NCBI GenBank assembly: GCA_907165065.1
Contig: OU015528.1
Span: 41,035,515 to 41,099,514, forward strand
Direction of reading: 5' to 3'
From: Caprimulgus europaeus
Lineage: Eukaryota; Chordata; Aves; Caprimulgiformes; Caprimulgidae
DNA: 64,000 nucleotides
Made by a program: the position numbers and the translations under genes. The notes beneath the pieces are model-generated. The model saw only the letters and a list, made by a program, of their open reading frames with translations, ran no database searches and was not told the origin of the DNA. Shown here piece after piece: positions 13,554 through 23,415 of the stretch (positions are counted from its first letter, which is position 1; each line of letters begins with the position of its first letter).

Positions 13554-14060
13554 ATCATAGAATCATAGAATGGTTTGGGTTGGAAGGGTCCTTCAAAGGT
13601 CATCTAGTCCAACCCCGCCCTGCAATAAGCAAGGACATCTTTATTAGAACAGATTTCTCAGAGCCCCATCAAGCCTGATCTTGAATATCTCTAGGAATGA
13701 GGCCTCCACTACCTCTCTTGGCAACCTGTTCCAATAATCTAACACCCTCATACTGAAGAACTTTTTCCTAATATCCAACCTAAATCTACCCTTTTCTCAA
13801 ACCATTACCCATTGTCCTATTGCTACATGCATTTATGAACAGTTCTTCCCCAGCTTTCTTATAAGCACCTTTCAGGTACTAGAAGGTTGCTTTAAGGTCC
13901 CCCTGGAGCATTCTCTTCTCCAGGCTGAGCAACTCCAACTTTCTCAGCCTCTCTTCATAGGAGAGATGCTCCAGCCCTTTGATCATTTTTGTGGCCCTCC
14001 TTTGGACACGGTCCAATTGGTACATGTCCTTGTTTTGAGGGCTCCAAAAGAGGATGCGTG
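13554..14060 (-). mobile_element. CR1 LINE, 3' fragment (minus strand)
   Basis: The plus strand begins ATCATAGAATCATAGAATGG and continues with GGTTGGAAGGGTCCTT and TCATCTAGTCCAACCC, the reverse complement of a CR1 3' terminus. Further in are the reverse complements of the RT C-terminal blocks: on the minus strand an open stretch reads LERVQ-like [20 protein letters not shown], followed by RLRKLELLSLEKRML. About 500 bp remain, 5'-truncated within the RT C-terminus. Similarity fades between about 14040 and 14080, so that edge is approximate. It belongs to a subfamily with a GGTTGGAAGG tail, different from the plus-strand cluster at 15-23 kb. Confidence 0.9.
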
Positions 14061-15345
14061 TGATCATGTTCTGACTGGGACAGAAGTCAACAACAATATA
14101 TCTCAGTAACAAGGGTGGATAATCACCTGTGCTAGAGATATGAGCCTAGAGGAAGGATTTTTTTCAATAGGAAGGATGTTTCAGTGATGGATTAACCTGA
14201 TCACAGATAAATAACACCTGAAAGACTTGTAAAATTGTGTAGCGCTGAGCCACAAGAGAAGTCAAGCAAAGGTGATATTAATCTGAGTTTGTTTGCAGTT
14301 TTTCAAATAAATAGGAACCCCCTCAGAAGATGTAAGTTTGTGTTATTTCTAGAACATGTATTCTAGATTTCTTAGCAATTATTAAGAATCAGCTGATAAC
14401 AGCATCTTAAAGGGTCTGACATTGGTTTCTGGTTCTACACTTCTGGCAACCTGACACAGTCAAGTGCAAACAGATGTTCCACGGTAGTGGGATGCAGTTC
14501 AAAACTGCTTGGACGCTTCAGTGCAATGTTCTGCCTGACCTAACTAGCTGTAATGAGAAAAAATCAGTCTTTTATTAAAGTCATATGTTGTTCATTAGTA
14601 TATCAAGGCTGTGTCTTTGAAAGAATAAATTGATTGTCATGACAAGTGAACAAGTTACAAAAAAGAACTTTATGAGAATCTGATCCATAAAGCATCAATG
14701 CCTGGAATGGCAAATGCTCTGGGTCAGATATGCAGTCACAGGTAAATACTGTGTTGAGTGATTTTCTGTGTTTAGCTTCTGAACCCTCACCTAAGACAAA
14801 ACCTATCTGGAGCACAACGTGAGGGTGTTCCCAGCAAACATTAGATCATAAATTAACCTGTAAATAAGTTGCCAAAATGTCTTTCTATTTACTTTTGTTT
14901 TCTAATGACTGAGAAATAAAACAGTTCTAAGTGTATATGAAAGGGACATTTTGATTGCATGAACATAATTGTTTTCCTTTTTTGGTATATTTTAACTATA
15001 AATAACTAAGATATTTGGTGTTGCGAGAACTGCTTCTATGCAGATCTGCTTCAGGGTATAAATCTTGGCAGGCTCTGCCCTTTACTGTCTTAGATGATAG
15101 CACTCATAAATAACAAATAATAAACTAGAAGGAGACAGCTCTCTTGTAGCAATTTCTGACTGCAACCAACTTCTTCATCCATATTTGCTGTTCTCTCTGC
15201 TGTGGTCTTAAGTGTTCTTCTCTCAGTCACACAACATCAGCATGTTCAAATCCTCAAATCCTGTCACATGCTGACACTTCTCCAAACTTCTGTAACAAGA
15301 TAACAAGGTTATTTCTGATTACTTTAATAGCATATGGCTGAGGAA
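14061..15345. other. intergenic, no gene recognised
   Basis: Unique-looking sequence between two CR1 copies. No gene, RNA or dated repeat could be recognised. Confidence 0.55.
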
Positions 15346-16299
15346 CACTAGTGACAGATCAGTATTATTCAGTATATTCATCAATGACCTGGATGAGGGA
15401 ACAGAGTGCACTGTCAGCAAGTTTGCTGATGATGCTAAGCTGGGAGGAGTGGCTGACACACGAGAAGGCTGTGCTGCCATCCAGAGAGACCTGGACAAGC
15501 TGGAGAGTTGGGCAGAGAGAAATTTAATGAAATACAACAAGGGCAAGTGTAGAGTCTTACGTCCGGGAAAGAACAACCCCATGTACCAGTATTTGTTGGG
15601 GACTGACCTGTTGGTGAGCAGTGTAGGGGAAATGGACCTGGGGGTCCTGGTGGGCAGTAGGATGACCCAGAGCCAACAGTGTGCCCTTGTGGCCAAGAAG
15701 GCCAATGGCATCCTGGGATGTATTAGAAGGGGTGTTAGTAGGTCAATAGAGGTACTCCTCCCCCTCTACTCTACCCTTGTGAGGCCATATCTGGAATATT
15801 GTGTCCATTTCTGGGCTCTTCAGTTCAAGAAGGACAGGGAACTGCTTGAGAGAGTCCAGCACAGAGCCACCAAGATGATCAAGGGAGTGGAACATCTACC
15901 TTATGAGGAAAGGCTGGGGGAGCTGAGCCTTTACAGATTGGAGGAGACTGAGGGGTGACCTCATTAATGTTTATAAATATATAAAGGGGGAATGTCAGGA
16001 AGGTGGAGCCAGGCTCTTCTCAGTGTTGTCCAACGGTAGGAAAAGGGGCAATGGGGGCAAGTTGGAGCATAGGAGGTTCCACATAAACGTAAGGAAAACT
16101 TTTTCACTGTGAGAGTGACAGGCTACTGGAACAGGCTGCCCAAAGAAGTTGTGGAGTCCCCTTCTCTGGAGACATTCAAAACTCACCTGGACGTGTTCCT
16201 GTGTGACCTACTGTAGGTAATCCTGCTCTGACAGGGGGGATTGGACTAGATGATCTTTCAAAGTCCCTTCCAATCCCTAACATTCTGTCATTCTGTGAT
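15346..16299 (+). mobile_element. CR1 LINE copy C, 5'-truncated
   Basis: A plus-strand CR1 fragment starting inside the reverse transcriptase, just before the region that encodes FINDLDEG, and ending in ACATTCTGTCATTCTGTGA. It is abutted at its 3' end, with no unique spacer, by the larger CR1 copy that follows. It is the same broad subfamily as copies D and F but more diverged: for example FADDAKLGG in place of FADDTKLGG. It is therefore an older insertion than its neighbours. Confidence 0.92.
15449..15958 (+). pseudogene. CR1 reverse transcriptase remnant (C-terminal part)
   Basis: An open stretch of 169 codons within CR1 copy C. It covers the region downstream of the catalytic FADD box: [25 protein letters not shown], the LGCIRRG block, then [18 protein letters not shown] and [16 protein letters not shown]. 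The catalytic FADD itself lies just upstream in the same frame, at about 15420-15435, as FADDAKLGG. The frame ends early after LYRLEETEG, where the sister copies continue [20 protein letters not shown], because a small deletion shifts frame near 15945. The 5' half of the RT, the endonuclease and ORF1 are all missing, so it cannot make a working enzyme. It has no host promoter context. The start coordinate marks an internal Met and has no biological meaning. Confidence 0.85.
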
Positions 16300-16301
16300 C
16301 A

Positions 16302-17984
16302 GTACTGAAAGGGTCTGGGGCGCAAGTAATTTTCTCTTCTGTCCTTCCACTTTCGGGTGCTGATGTGGGTTGCAATGGCAGAGTTCAGGCCATAAACAAC
16401 TGGCTACAGGACTGGTGCTTCAGGCAGGGCTTTGGGTTCTTTGATCATGGCTGGTTTCATAGGACACCAGTTCAGGCAGTGATGTGTGGGGAAGGCCTAT
16501 CTCTCAGGGGCAAAAGGAGGCTGGGGCAGGAATTGGCAGGGCTCCATTTGGAGAGCTTTAAACTAGATTTGAAGGGGGAAGGGGTTACAGCTGGGCTCCT
16601 GCCAGTGGGGCAGCAGTCTAGAATTGATGAAGACCGGGAGGCCTCCCACCCCCCTAGGATGAAACTGGTGAACTCGACTCGCTCCCTGAAATGCCTGTAC
16701 ACCAATGCACGCAGCATGGGGAACAAGCAGGAGGAGTTAGAAACCCGTGTTCGGTCAGGGGATTATGATCTGGTAGCAATTACAGAGACATGGTGGGATT
16801 GCTCACATGACTGGAATGTGGTCATGGATGGCTCTGTCCTTCTCAGGAAAGACAGACCAGCAAGGCGAGGTAGTGGAGTTGCTCTTTACGTGAGAGAGCA
16901 ACTGCAGTGTATTCAGATCTATCCAGGGGCGGGTGAGGAGCGAGTTGAGAGCCTGTGGGTGAAAATCAAGGGACAGGCTGGTAGGGTTGATACCGTTGTG
17001 GGTGTCTATTACAGGCCACCAGATCAGGGTGAAGAAATTAATGAGGCCTTCTACAGGCAGCTGAGAGCAGCCTCACAATCCCAGACCCTGGTTGTTGTGG
17101 GGGATTTTAACTACCCTGATATTTGCTGGAGGGACCACTCAGCCAGCCACCCCCAATCCAGGAGGTTCCTCCAGTGCATCGATGACAACTTCCTGATGCA
17201 AATGGTGGATGAACCAACCAGGAGGGGAGTGACGCTGGATCTCATCCTCACTAACAAGGAGGGTCTGGTTGAGGCTGTAAAGGTTGAGGATTGCCTGGGC
17301 TGCAGCGATCATGAGATGGTGAAGTTCAAAATCTCATGTGGCATAAGCAGAATTACAAGTAAAATTGCAACCCTGGACTTCAGGAGGGCCAACTTTGGCC
17401 TTTTCAAGCAATTGTTAGGGGAAATTCCATGGGACAGAGTAGTTGAAGGTAAAGGGGCCCAAGATAGCTGGTTAGCATTCAGGGACTGCTTCTTCCAAGC
17501 TCAAGATCGAAGCATCCCGATATGTAGGAAGTCAGGGAAGGGAGCCAGGAGACCTGCTTGGTTAAGCAGGCAACTGCTGGCCAAACTCAAGTGGAAGAGG
17601 AGAGTTTACAGATCATGGAAGGAGGGGCTGGCCACTTGGGAGGAATATAAGGCTGTTGTCAGAGGATGTAGGGAGGCAACTAGGAAAGCCAAGGCCTCCT
17701 TAGAATTAGATCTTGCCAGAGGGGTCAAGGACAACAGGAAGAGCTTCTTCAAATACATGGCGGATAAAGCCAACATTAGAGGCAATGTAGGCCCACTGAT
17801 AAATGAGGTGGGTGCCCTGGTGACAGAGGATACAGAGAAGGCAGAGCTATTGAATGCCTTCTTTCCTCTGTCTACTCTGCCGGAAGCTGTCTTGAGGAGC
17901 TCTGTACCCTGGAGACCCCAGATGGAGACAGGACAATGGAGAAGATTGCCTCAGTTGATGAGGATTGGGTCAGGGACCAAATAA
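16302..17984 (+). pseudogene. CR1 ORF1 tail read in frame into ORF2 endonuclease
   Basis: One open frame runs from just inside the 5' junction to 17984. The first part resembles the end of the CR1 ORF1 SGNH-hydrolase domain: QVIFSSVLPLSG, then NNWLQDWC, GFGFFDHG, and GKRRLGQELAGL. The catalytic D-x-x-H block expected before GKR is not kept (it reads CGEGLSLRGK). From the Met at 16365, the APE endonuclease starts near residue 108: LYTNARSMGNKQEE (Asn114), ITETWWD (Glu141), VYYRPP, VVVGDFNYPDICW (Asp247, Asn249), LDLILTN, and GCSDHE (Asp315, His316). The linker region to the RT follows and ends NAFFPLSTLPEAV, where a frameshift leaves the true CR1 frame. The absence of a stop between the ORF1-like tail and the endonuclease is noteworthy. 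The endonuclease itself keeps its key residues. No host function is implied. Confidence 0.88.
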
Positions 17985-18343
17985 GCAATCTGGACATCCA
18001 TAAATCTATGGGTCCAGATGGGATGCACCCACGAGTGTTGAGGGAGCTGGCTGAAGTCATTGCTAGACCACTCTCCATCATCTTTGCTGAGTCATGGGGA
18101 ACGGGAGAGGTGCCTGAAGACTGGAGGAAAGCAAATGTCACTCCAACTTTCAAAAAGGGCAAGAAGGAGGACCCGGGTAACTACAGACCGGTCAGCCTCA
18201 CCTCCATCCCTGGGAAGGTGATGGAACAACTCATCCTTGGTGCCATCTCTAGGCATATCAAGGATAAGAGGGTCATTAGGGGCAGTCAGCATATATCTCA
18301 CCAGGGGCAAGTCGTGCTTGACCAACCTTCTAGACTTTTATGA
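17936..18343 (+). pseudogene. CR1 ORF2 segment, N-terminal part of RT
   Basis: This frame continues ORF2 after the first shift. It reads KIASVDEDWVRDQISNLDIH, then KSMGPDGMHPRVLRELAEVI, SIIFAESWGTGEVPEDWRKA, and the conserved NVTPTFKKGKKEDPGNYRPV followed by [14 protein letters not shown], which are RT fingers/palm motifs of CR1-clade elements. The frame is lost at about 18290, where SQH is followed by an altered stretch in place of the usual GFTRG. The true protein continues in the frame that covers 18300-19457. The two pieces overlap only as out-of-phase readings. It is a broken LINE gene. Confidence 0.88.
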
Positions 18344-19457
18344 AAACACGACGAGGTGGCTGGATGATGGTAGAGCAGTGGATGTGGTCTATCTAGATTT
18401 CAGCAAAGCATTTGACACGGTCTCCCACGGCATCCTCGCTGATAAATTGAGGAAGTATGGATTAGATGAGCAGGTAGTGAGATGGATTATTAACTGGCTG
18501 GTGGGAAGAAGCCAGAGAGTAGTGGTCAATGGGGCAGAGTCTAGTTGGAGACCTGTGTCTAGTGGAGTCCCTCAGGGGTCAGTACTAGGACCAGTATTAT
18601 TCAATATATTCATCAATGACCTGGATGAGGGAATTGAATGCACTGTCAGCAAGTTTGCTGATGATACAAAGCTGGGAGGAGTGGCTGACACACCAGCGGG
18701 CTGTGCTGCCATCCAGAGAGACCTGGACAGGCTGGAGAACTGGGCAGGGAAAAACTTGAGGAAATATAATAAGGGCAAGTGTAGGGTGTTGCACCTGGGC
18801 AGGAACAACCCCAGGTTCCAGTATAGGTTGGGAAATGATCTCCTAGAGAGCAGTGAAGGGGAAAGGGATCTGGGAATTCTGGTGGACAGCAGGATTACCA
18901 TGAGCCAGCACTGTGCCCTTGTGGCCAGGAAGGCCAATGGCATCCTGGGGTGCATTAGAAGGGCTGTGGTTAGTAGGTCAAAAGAGGTTCTTCTTCCCCT
19001 TTACTCTGCCCTGGTGAGGCCGCATCTGGAATATTGTGTCCATTTCTGGGCTCTTCAGTTCAAGAAGGACAGGGAACTGCTTGAGAGAGTCCAGCACAGA
19101 GCCACCAAAATGATTAAGGGAGTGGAGCATCTCCCTTATGAGGAAAGGCTGAGGGAGCTGGACCTCTTTAGCTTGGAGAAGAGGAGACTGAGGGGGGACC
19201 TCATTAATGTTTTTAAATATTTGAAGGGTGAGTGTGAGGAGGATGGAGCCAGGCTCTTCGCAGTGATGACCAACGAAAGGACAAGGGGCAATGGGTGTAA
19301 GCTGGAACACAGGAGGTTCCGCTTAAATTTAAGAAAGAACTTCTTTACGGTGAGGGTAACAGAGCACTGGAACAGGATGCCCAGGGAGGTTGTGGAGTCT
19401 CCTTCTCTGGAGACATTCAAGACCCACCTGGACGCCTTCCTGGGTGAACTCATCTAG
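18237..19457 (+). pseudogene. CR1 reverse transcriptase, catalytic and C-terminal part
   Basis: The authentic RT portion of this frame begins about 18300 ([20 protein letters not shown]); the codons before that are out of frame. Visible motifs in order: [15 protein letters not shown] (first catalytic Asp), [20 protein letters not shown], the catalytic [24 protein letters not shown], then [75 protein letters not shown], and the end DAFLGELI followed by a stop at 19457. All RT catalytic residues that can be seen are intact over some 385 codons. Because ORF2 is broken upstream and ORF1 is mostly missing, the copy as a whole cannot move by itself. Confidence 0.9.
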
Positions 19458-19548
19458 GTGTTCCTGCTCCGGCAGGGGGATTGGACTAGATGATCTTTCG
19501 AGGTCCCTTCCAATCCTTAATATTCTGTGATTCTGTGATTCTGTGATT

Positions 19549-21387
19549 CATGTTGTTGGTGGGAAAAGTGAATGTTTTTGAAGTATTATTTTGTTCTATG
19601 GTGAAAACTTCCTAAGAAGGTAGGATGTCATGTAGGGTACCTTCTGCAAAACTTTTTCTGAATGGAAAATGCTTTTCAGAAACACCATTTGATTGGTGTT
19701 TCTGAAAAGACTTTTCCACAGTCATTGAAGAAGAAAGAACAGTTTCTTTTCTATACCTAGCTCAATGGATTGAGATGCATCATTTAGCTTAATTCCAGCT
19801 CTGCTTTGGAAAAGATCTAAGAGAAAATTCAGCATGACTCCATAATTTTTACTGCAGGATAAGGCACAAATACAATTGTGACGTGCATTGTTATGAAAAA
19901 ACCCTTACAATATACATCAGCTCATCTGAACAGTGGTTTGTACTGACTTAAACTACATCTTGATGACAGGAACCAGTATTAATGATTACTTTAATAATAA
20001 ATCTCACACTTAGCAAAATCAGTTCTATTTTCTATATTGGAAGTGACTAGTTTTGTTCACAAGTGTTCACATTATTTTTTCTTGATGTTAGAATGTTGAC
20101 TTTTCAATCTGATCAACAAGTGTCTGGATTTCCCCCAGACTTGGTTTATATATCTCTAAATACTGAAGCCTCTCCTAGTATCAATGGAGTTGCAAGTTGT
20201 GAAATAGCTTTAATAAATTTTCCATTCATTGTCTATTTGCTTCTTTTATTTTTTGAAAGGGGGGTGTTTCTGGCACAACTTATGTGGTCCTAATGCAACA
20301 AGTGTATGAATATGACAGTACGTGATGAAAGGCATTCTGTTATCAGGTATCACCACAGGGATATTGCAAGAGATATCCATCAGTCTGGACCACATAATTA
20401 TAATTCTTTCAGGCATTTTAAAAGAATAAAATCTATCAATCAGGTGATTTACATTTGGTATTAGAACCTGCTGCAGAAAAAGGTGACTAAATGCTAGAAA
20501 TCCTGTTTTTAATTTTGTGTTTCCACTATTTTCTTGTTGATCTCTTATTCTATACCATATTCTACTTCTACTCTTTCTACCTTGTCAGAAATAAATACAT
20601 AGATAAAAATTATGTTCAAAGACACTTATGTAACATCAACTTGAATACAGTGAACTCTTTTAAAGATGTTAGAAGTTTTAATGCTGGGTTCTTAGGCAAT
20701 TACTATAATGAGACTCTGTGTTAATGAGACTCATTTGACAGATTAATTTAAAAAAAAATATTTCTTTGTTATATAATACTCATTTCATCAGAGCTTGAAT
20801 GCTGACAGAAATTTGAACCTAGAAAGTACTATAAAGATTGAATATGAAAAAGAAGTACTCATAAATGTTAAATTCTGTTGAGGGCAATAACTTCATTGAA
20901 ATCTAGGTGCAAATTTTAGTTATCACATATTTTCTTGTGTATTGTTCTGAAATTGAAAACCTTCTTGCACATTTTCCCACACATCCTTAAAATAAAAAAG
21001 GAAAACTCCTAGAAGAGAGTAGTTGAACTCTGAGATTCATTTAGCACTATTAGCTGCCACAATGACCAAATATAAGTACTTTTCCCCTGACACTACAATT
21101 TTCCCTAATGTTGCTTTTCAACTGAAAACAATAGCTGGATTGCTTTAAAAATAACTTAATCAGCAGTTAGTCAATGTCTATTTGTTTCATATAGACCCTG
21201 TCATTTCAATTAATATCTAAACTGAAAGGAATTAAAGTGTGATTTTGTAGAATTCAGGATAAAACCAGCCTAATTTAACAAAATTCTAAGGCTGTGAGAT
21301 TGGTTGGATACTAGGTCTTGGTGTAATAAGTGAATTTTCATTGTTCTAGTTGTTCTAAAGAAATAATAGCTTTAGTGTCGGCATTAA
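19549..21387. other. intergenic, no gene recognised
   Basis: AT-rich sequence between CR1 groups. Apart from the hairpin at 19663-19718 I see no structure. The short open frames here are hydrophobic by virtue of T-rich composition and are not convincing genes. Confidence 0.55.
19663..19718. repeat. 56-bp imperfect palindrome (hairpin)
   Basis: Two perfectly complementary 16-base arms (19672-19687 and 19694-19709, starting CTTTTCAGAAACACCA) flank a 6-base loop TTTGAT. After a 2-base mismatch the stem resumes for 7 more pairs (TGGAAAA at 19663-19669 with TTTTCCA at 19712-19718). It lies about 115 bases past the 3' end of CR1 copy D, in otherwise unique sequence. It could be a chance or mutational palindrome, the end of a small non-autonomous element, or a precursor-like hairpin; nothing seen here decides. 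Confidence 0.9.
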
Positions 21388-21437
21388 GAAGATGATAGAG
21401 TTTCTTGGTTGTGAAGATGATAGAGCTTCTTGGTGGA
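21388..21437. repeat. 25-bp tandem duplication at CR1 5' junction
   Basis: GAAGATGATAGAG at 21388 recurs at 21413, so a 25-base unit ending near CTTGGT is repeated twice with a few differences. The second copy runs into the first CR1-like bases (TTGGTGGACAAAAAACTCAA). It may be a product of imprecise 5' joining during insertion of CR1 copy E, or later slippage. Confidence 0.8.
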
Positions 21438-21780
21438 CAAAAAACTCAACATGAGCTGGCAATGTGTGCTTGCAGCCCAGAAGGCCAACCGTATCCTGGG
21501 CTGCATCAAGAGAAGTATGGCCAGCAGGTCGAGGGAGGTGATTCTCCCCCTGTACTCTGCTCTCATAAGGCCCCACCTGGAGTACTGTGTCCAGTTCTGG
21601 AGTCCCCAATACAAGAAAGACATGGACCTGTTAGAACGAGTCCAGAGGAGGGCCATGAGGATGATCAGAGGGCTGGAGCACCTCTGCTATGAGGACAGGC
21701 TGAGAGAGTTGGGGCTGTTCAGCCTGGAGAAGAGAAGGCTCCAGGGAGATATTATAGTGGCCTTCCAATACCTGAAGGAT
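21428..21780 (+). mobile_element. CR1 LINE copy E, internal RT fragment
   Basis: This is a different CR1 subfamily from its neighbours D and F. Its open frame reads [20 protein letters not shown], then [40 protein letters not shown], and [21 protein letters not shown]. It stops at CCTGAAGGAT without a 3'UTR or terminal repeats, so it is truncated at both ends; the 3' side is cut where copy F begins. It overlaps copy G in consensus position, so E and G are not two halves of one element. Confidence 0.9.
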
Positions 21781-21789
21781 CAATACCTG

Positions 21790-22857
21790 ATGGTCAGATA
21801 GTGAGATGGACTGTGAATTGGCTGGTGGGAAGAAGCCAGAGAGTGGTCAATGAGGCAGAGTCTAGTTGGAGACCTGTGACTAGTGGAGTCCCTCAAGGGT
21901 CAGTACTAGGACCAGTATTATTCAATATATTCATCAACGACCTGGATGAGGGAACAGAGTGCACTGTCAGCAAGTTTGCTGATGATACCAAGCTGGGAGG
22001 AGTGGCTGACACACCAGCGGGCTGTGCTGCCATCCAGAGAGACCTGGACAGGCTGGAGAGCTGGGCAGGGAAAAATTTAATGAAATATAATAAGGGCAAG
22101 TGTAGGGTGTTGCACCTGGGCAGGAACAACCCCAGGTTCCAGTATAGGTTGGGAAATGATCTCCTAGAGAGCAGTGAAGGGGAAAGGGATCTGGGAATTC
22201 TGGTGGACAGCAGGATTACCATGAGCCAGCACTGTGCCCTTGTGGCCAGGAAGGCCAATGGCATCCTGGGGTGCATTAGAAGGGCTGTGGTTAGTAGGTC
22301 AAAAGAGGTTCTTCTTCCCCTTTACTCTGCCCTGGTGAGGCCGCATCTGGAATATTGTGTCCATTTCTGGGCTCTTCAGTTCAAGAAGGACAGGGAACTG
22401 CTTGAGAGAGTCCAGCACAGAGCCACCAAAATGATTAAGGGAGTGGAGCATCTCCCTTATGAGGAAAGGCTGAGGGAGCTGGGCCTCTTTAGCTTGGAGA
22501 AGAGGAGACTGAGGGGGGACCTCATTAATGTTTTTAAATATTTGAAGGGTGAGTGTGAGGAGGATGGAGCCAGGCTCTTCGCAGTGATGACCAACGAAAG
22601 GACAAGGGGCAATGGGTGTAAGCTGGAACACAGGAGGTTCCGCTTAAATTTAAGAAAGAACTTCTTTACGGTGAGGGTAACAGAGCACTGGAACAGGATG
22701 CCCAGGGAGGTTGTGGAGTCTCCTTCTCTGGAGACATTCAAGACCCGCCTGGACGCCTTCCTGTGTGAACTCATCTAGGTGTTCCTGCTCCGGCAAGGGG
22801 ATTGGACTAGATGATCTTTTGAGGTCCCTTCCAATCCCTGACTGTGATTCTGTGATT
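21790..22857 (+). mobile_element. CR1 LINE copy F, young 3' fragment
   Basis: About 1.07 kb of RT C-terminus plus 3'UTR, almost identical along its whole length to the corresponding part of copy D (18470-19548). It ends in ACTGTGATTCTGTGATT, a shorter terminal repeat than that of D. It sits between copy E and copy G in the same orientation. The 5' boundary is uncertain by about ten bases because the junction carries a 10-base repeat (CAATACCTGA at 21766 and 21781). Its near-identity to D shows that this CR1 lineage was active recently. Confidence 0.93.
21801..22778 (+). pseudogene. CR1 reverse transcriptase, C-terminal two thirds
   Basis: An uninterrupted frame of about 325 codons within copy F. 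It starts inside the RT at [11 protein letters not shown] and keeps [19 protein letters not shown], the catalytic FADDTKLGG, the [15 protein letters not shown] and [18 protein letters not shown] blocks, and the terminal DAFLCELI plus stop. By eye it differs from the matching part of copy D at about eleven positions, including a one-codon gap (VVNEAESS against VVVNGAESS). The first catalytic Asp motif (DFSKAFD) and all upstream domains are missing because of 5' truncation, so it is dead on arrival, as is usual for LINE insertions. Its open frame reflects youth and gives no sign of selection for function. Confidence 0.9.
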
Positions 22858-23415
22858 CCCCTCTTCTCAGAACTGGTAAGGTCACATCTGGAGAGCTGGG
22901 TCCAGTGCTGGGTTTCCCAGTACAAGAAAGATATTAACTTACTAAAGTGAGCCTGCTGCAGGGTCATGAAGATGACTAAGGGACTGGAGCAACTGACATA
23001 TGAGGAGAGGCTGAGATTACTGGAAGTAGTCAGCCTGGGGAAGAGAATGCTCAGGGGGATCTTATCCATGTGTACAAATATGAGAGGAAGGAATTAAGAA
23101 GAGGGAGCCATTGACTTCTCTCAGTTGTGCCCACTGACAGGATGAAGGGCAATGGGCACAGGTTAAAATGCCTGAAATTCCATCTGAAGACAAGAAAACA
23201 CTTTTTTACTGTACAGGTGGTCAATTTCTGGACCAGGTGTCCCAGAGAGGTTATGGAGTCTTCATCCTTAGGGATACTCAAAACTGGACTGGACATCCTG
23301 GGCCTGGGCATCCTGCTCTAGCTGACCCTGCTCAAACTGGGGGATTGGACTAGATGATTTCCAGAGGTCCTTTCCAATCTCAAACATTCTGTAATTCTAT
23401 GATTCTCTGATTCTA
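22858..23415 (+). mobile_element. CR1 LINE copy G, old 3' fragment
   Basis: Begins abruptly at CCCCTCTTCTCAGAACTGGT (the PLYSALVRP block) directly after the tail of copy F, then runs through degraded versions of [13 protein letters not shown] and the C-terminal RT into a 3' end GGGGGATTGGACTAGATGAT followed by ATTCTGTAATTCTATGATTC. It carries several stops and shifts in the RT frame and is clearly older than D and F. It is the third of three same-strand CR1 pieces in a row. Confidence 0.9.

Larger units (their letters stand above)
16300..19548 (+). mobile_element. CR1 LINE copy D, 3.25 kb
   Basis: The longest CR1 in the window. In order it holds the C-terminal end of ORF1 (SGNH/esterase-like), the APE-type endonuclease, the reverse transcriptase, a short 3'UTR (GGGGGATTGGACTAGATGAT), and three ATTCTGTG-type terminal units. 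It begins directly against the 3' tail of copy C, so its 5' truncation point coincides with that junction. Full-length CR1 is about 4.5 kb, so roughly the first kilobase is missing. The 3' kilobase is almost identical to copy F (21790-22857), which points to recent insertion from a common source lineage. Two reading-frame shifts, near 17870-17935 and near 18290, break the ORF2 coding frame. Confidence 0.95.

Noticed and set aside
13879-14112. Minus-strand frame resembling a protein with [12 protein letters not shown]
   Set aside because: It is the RT C-terminus of the minus-strand CR1 at 13554-14060, not a host gene.
18572-19453. Several minus-strand open frames of 100-130 codons opposite the CR1 RT
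   Set aside because: They are antisense shadows of the CR1 coding frame and recur at the same relative place opposite copies C and F.
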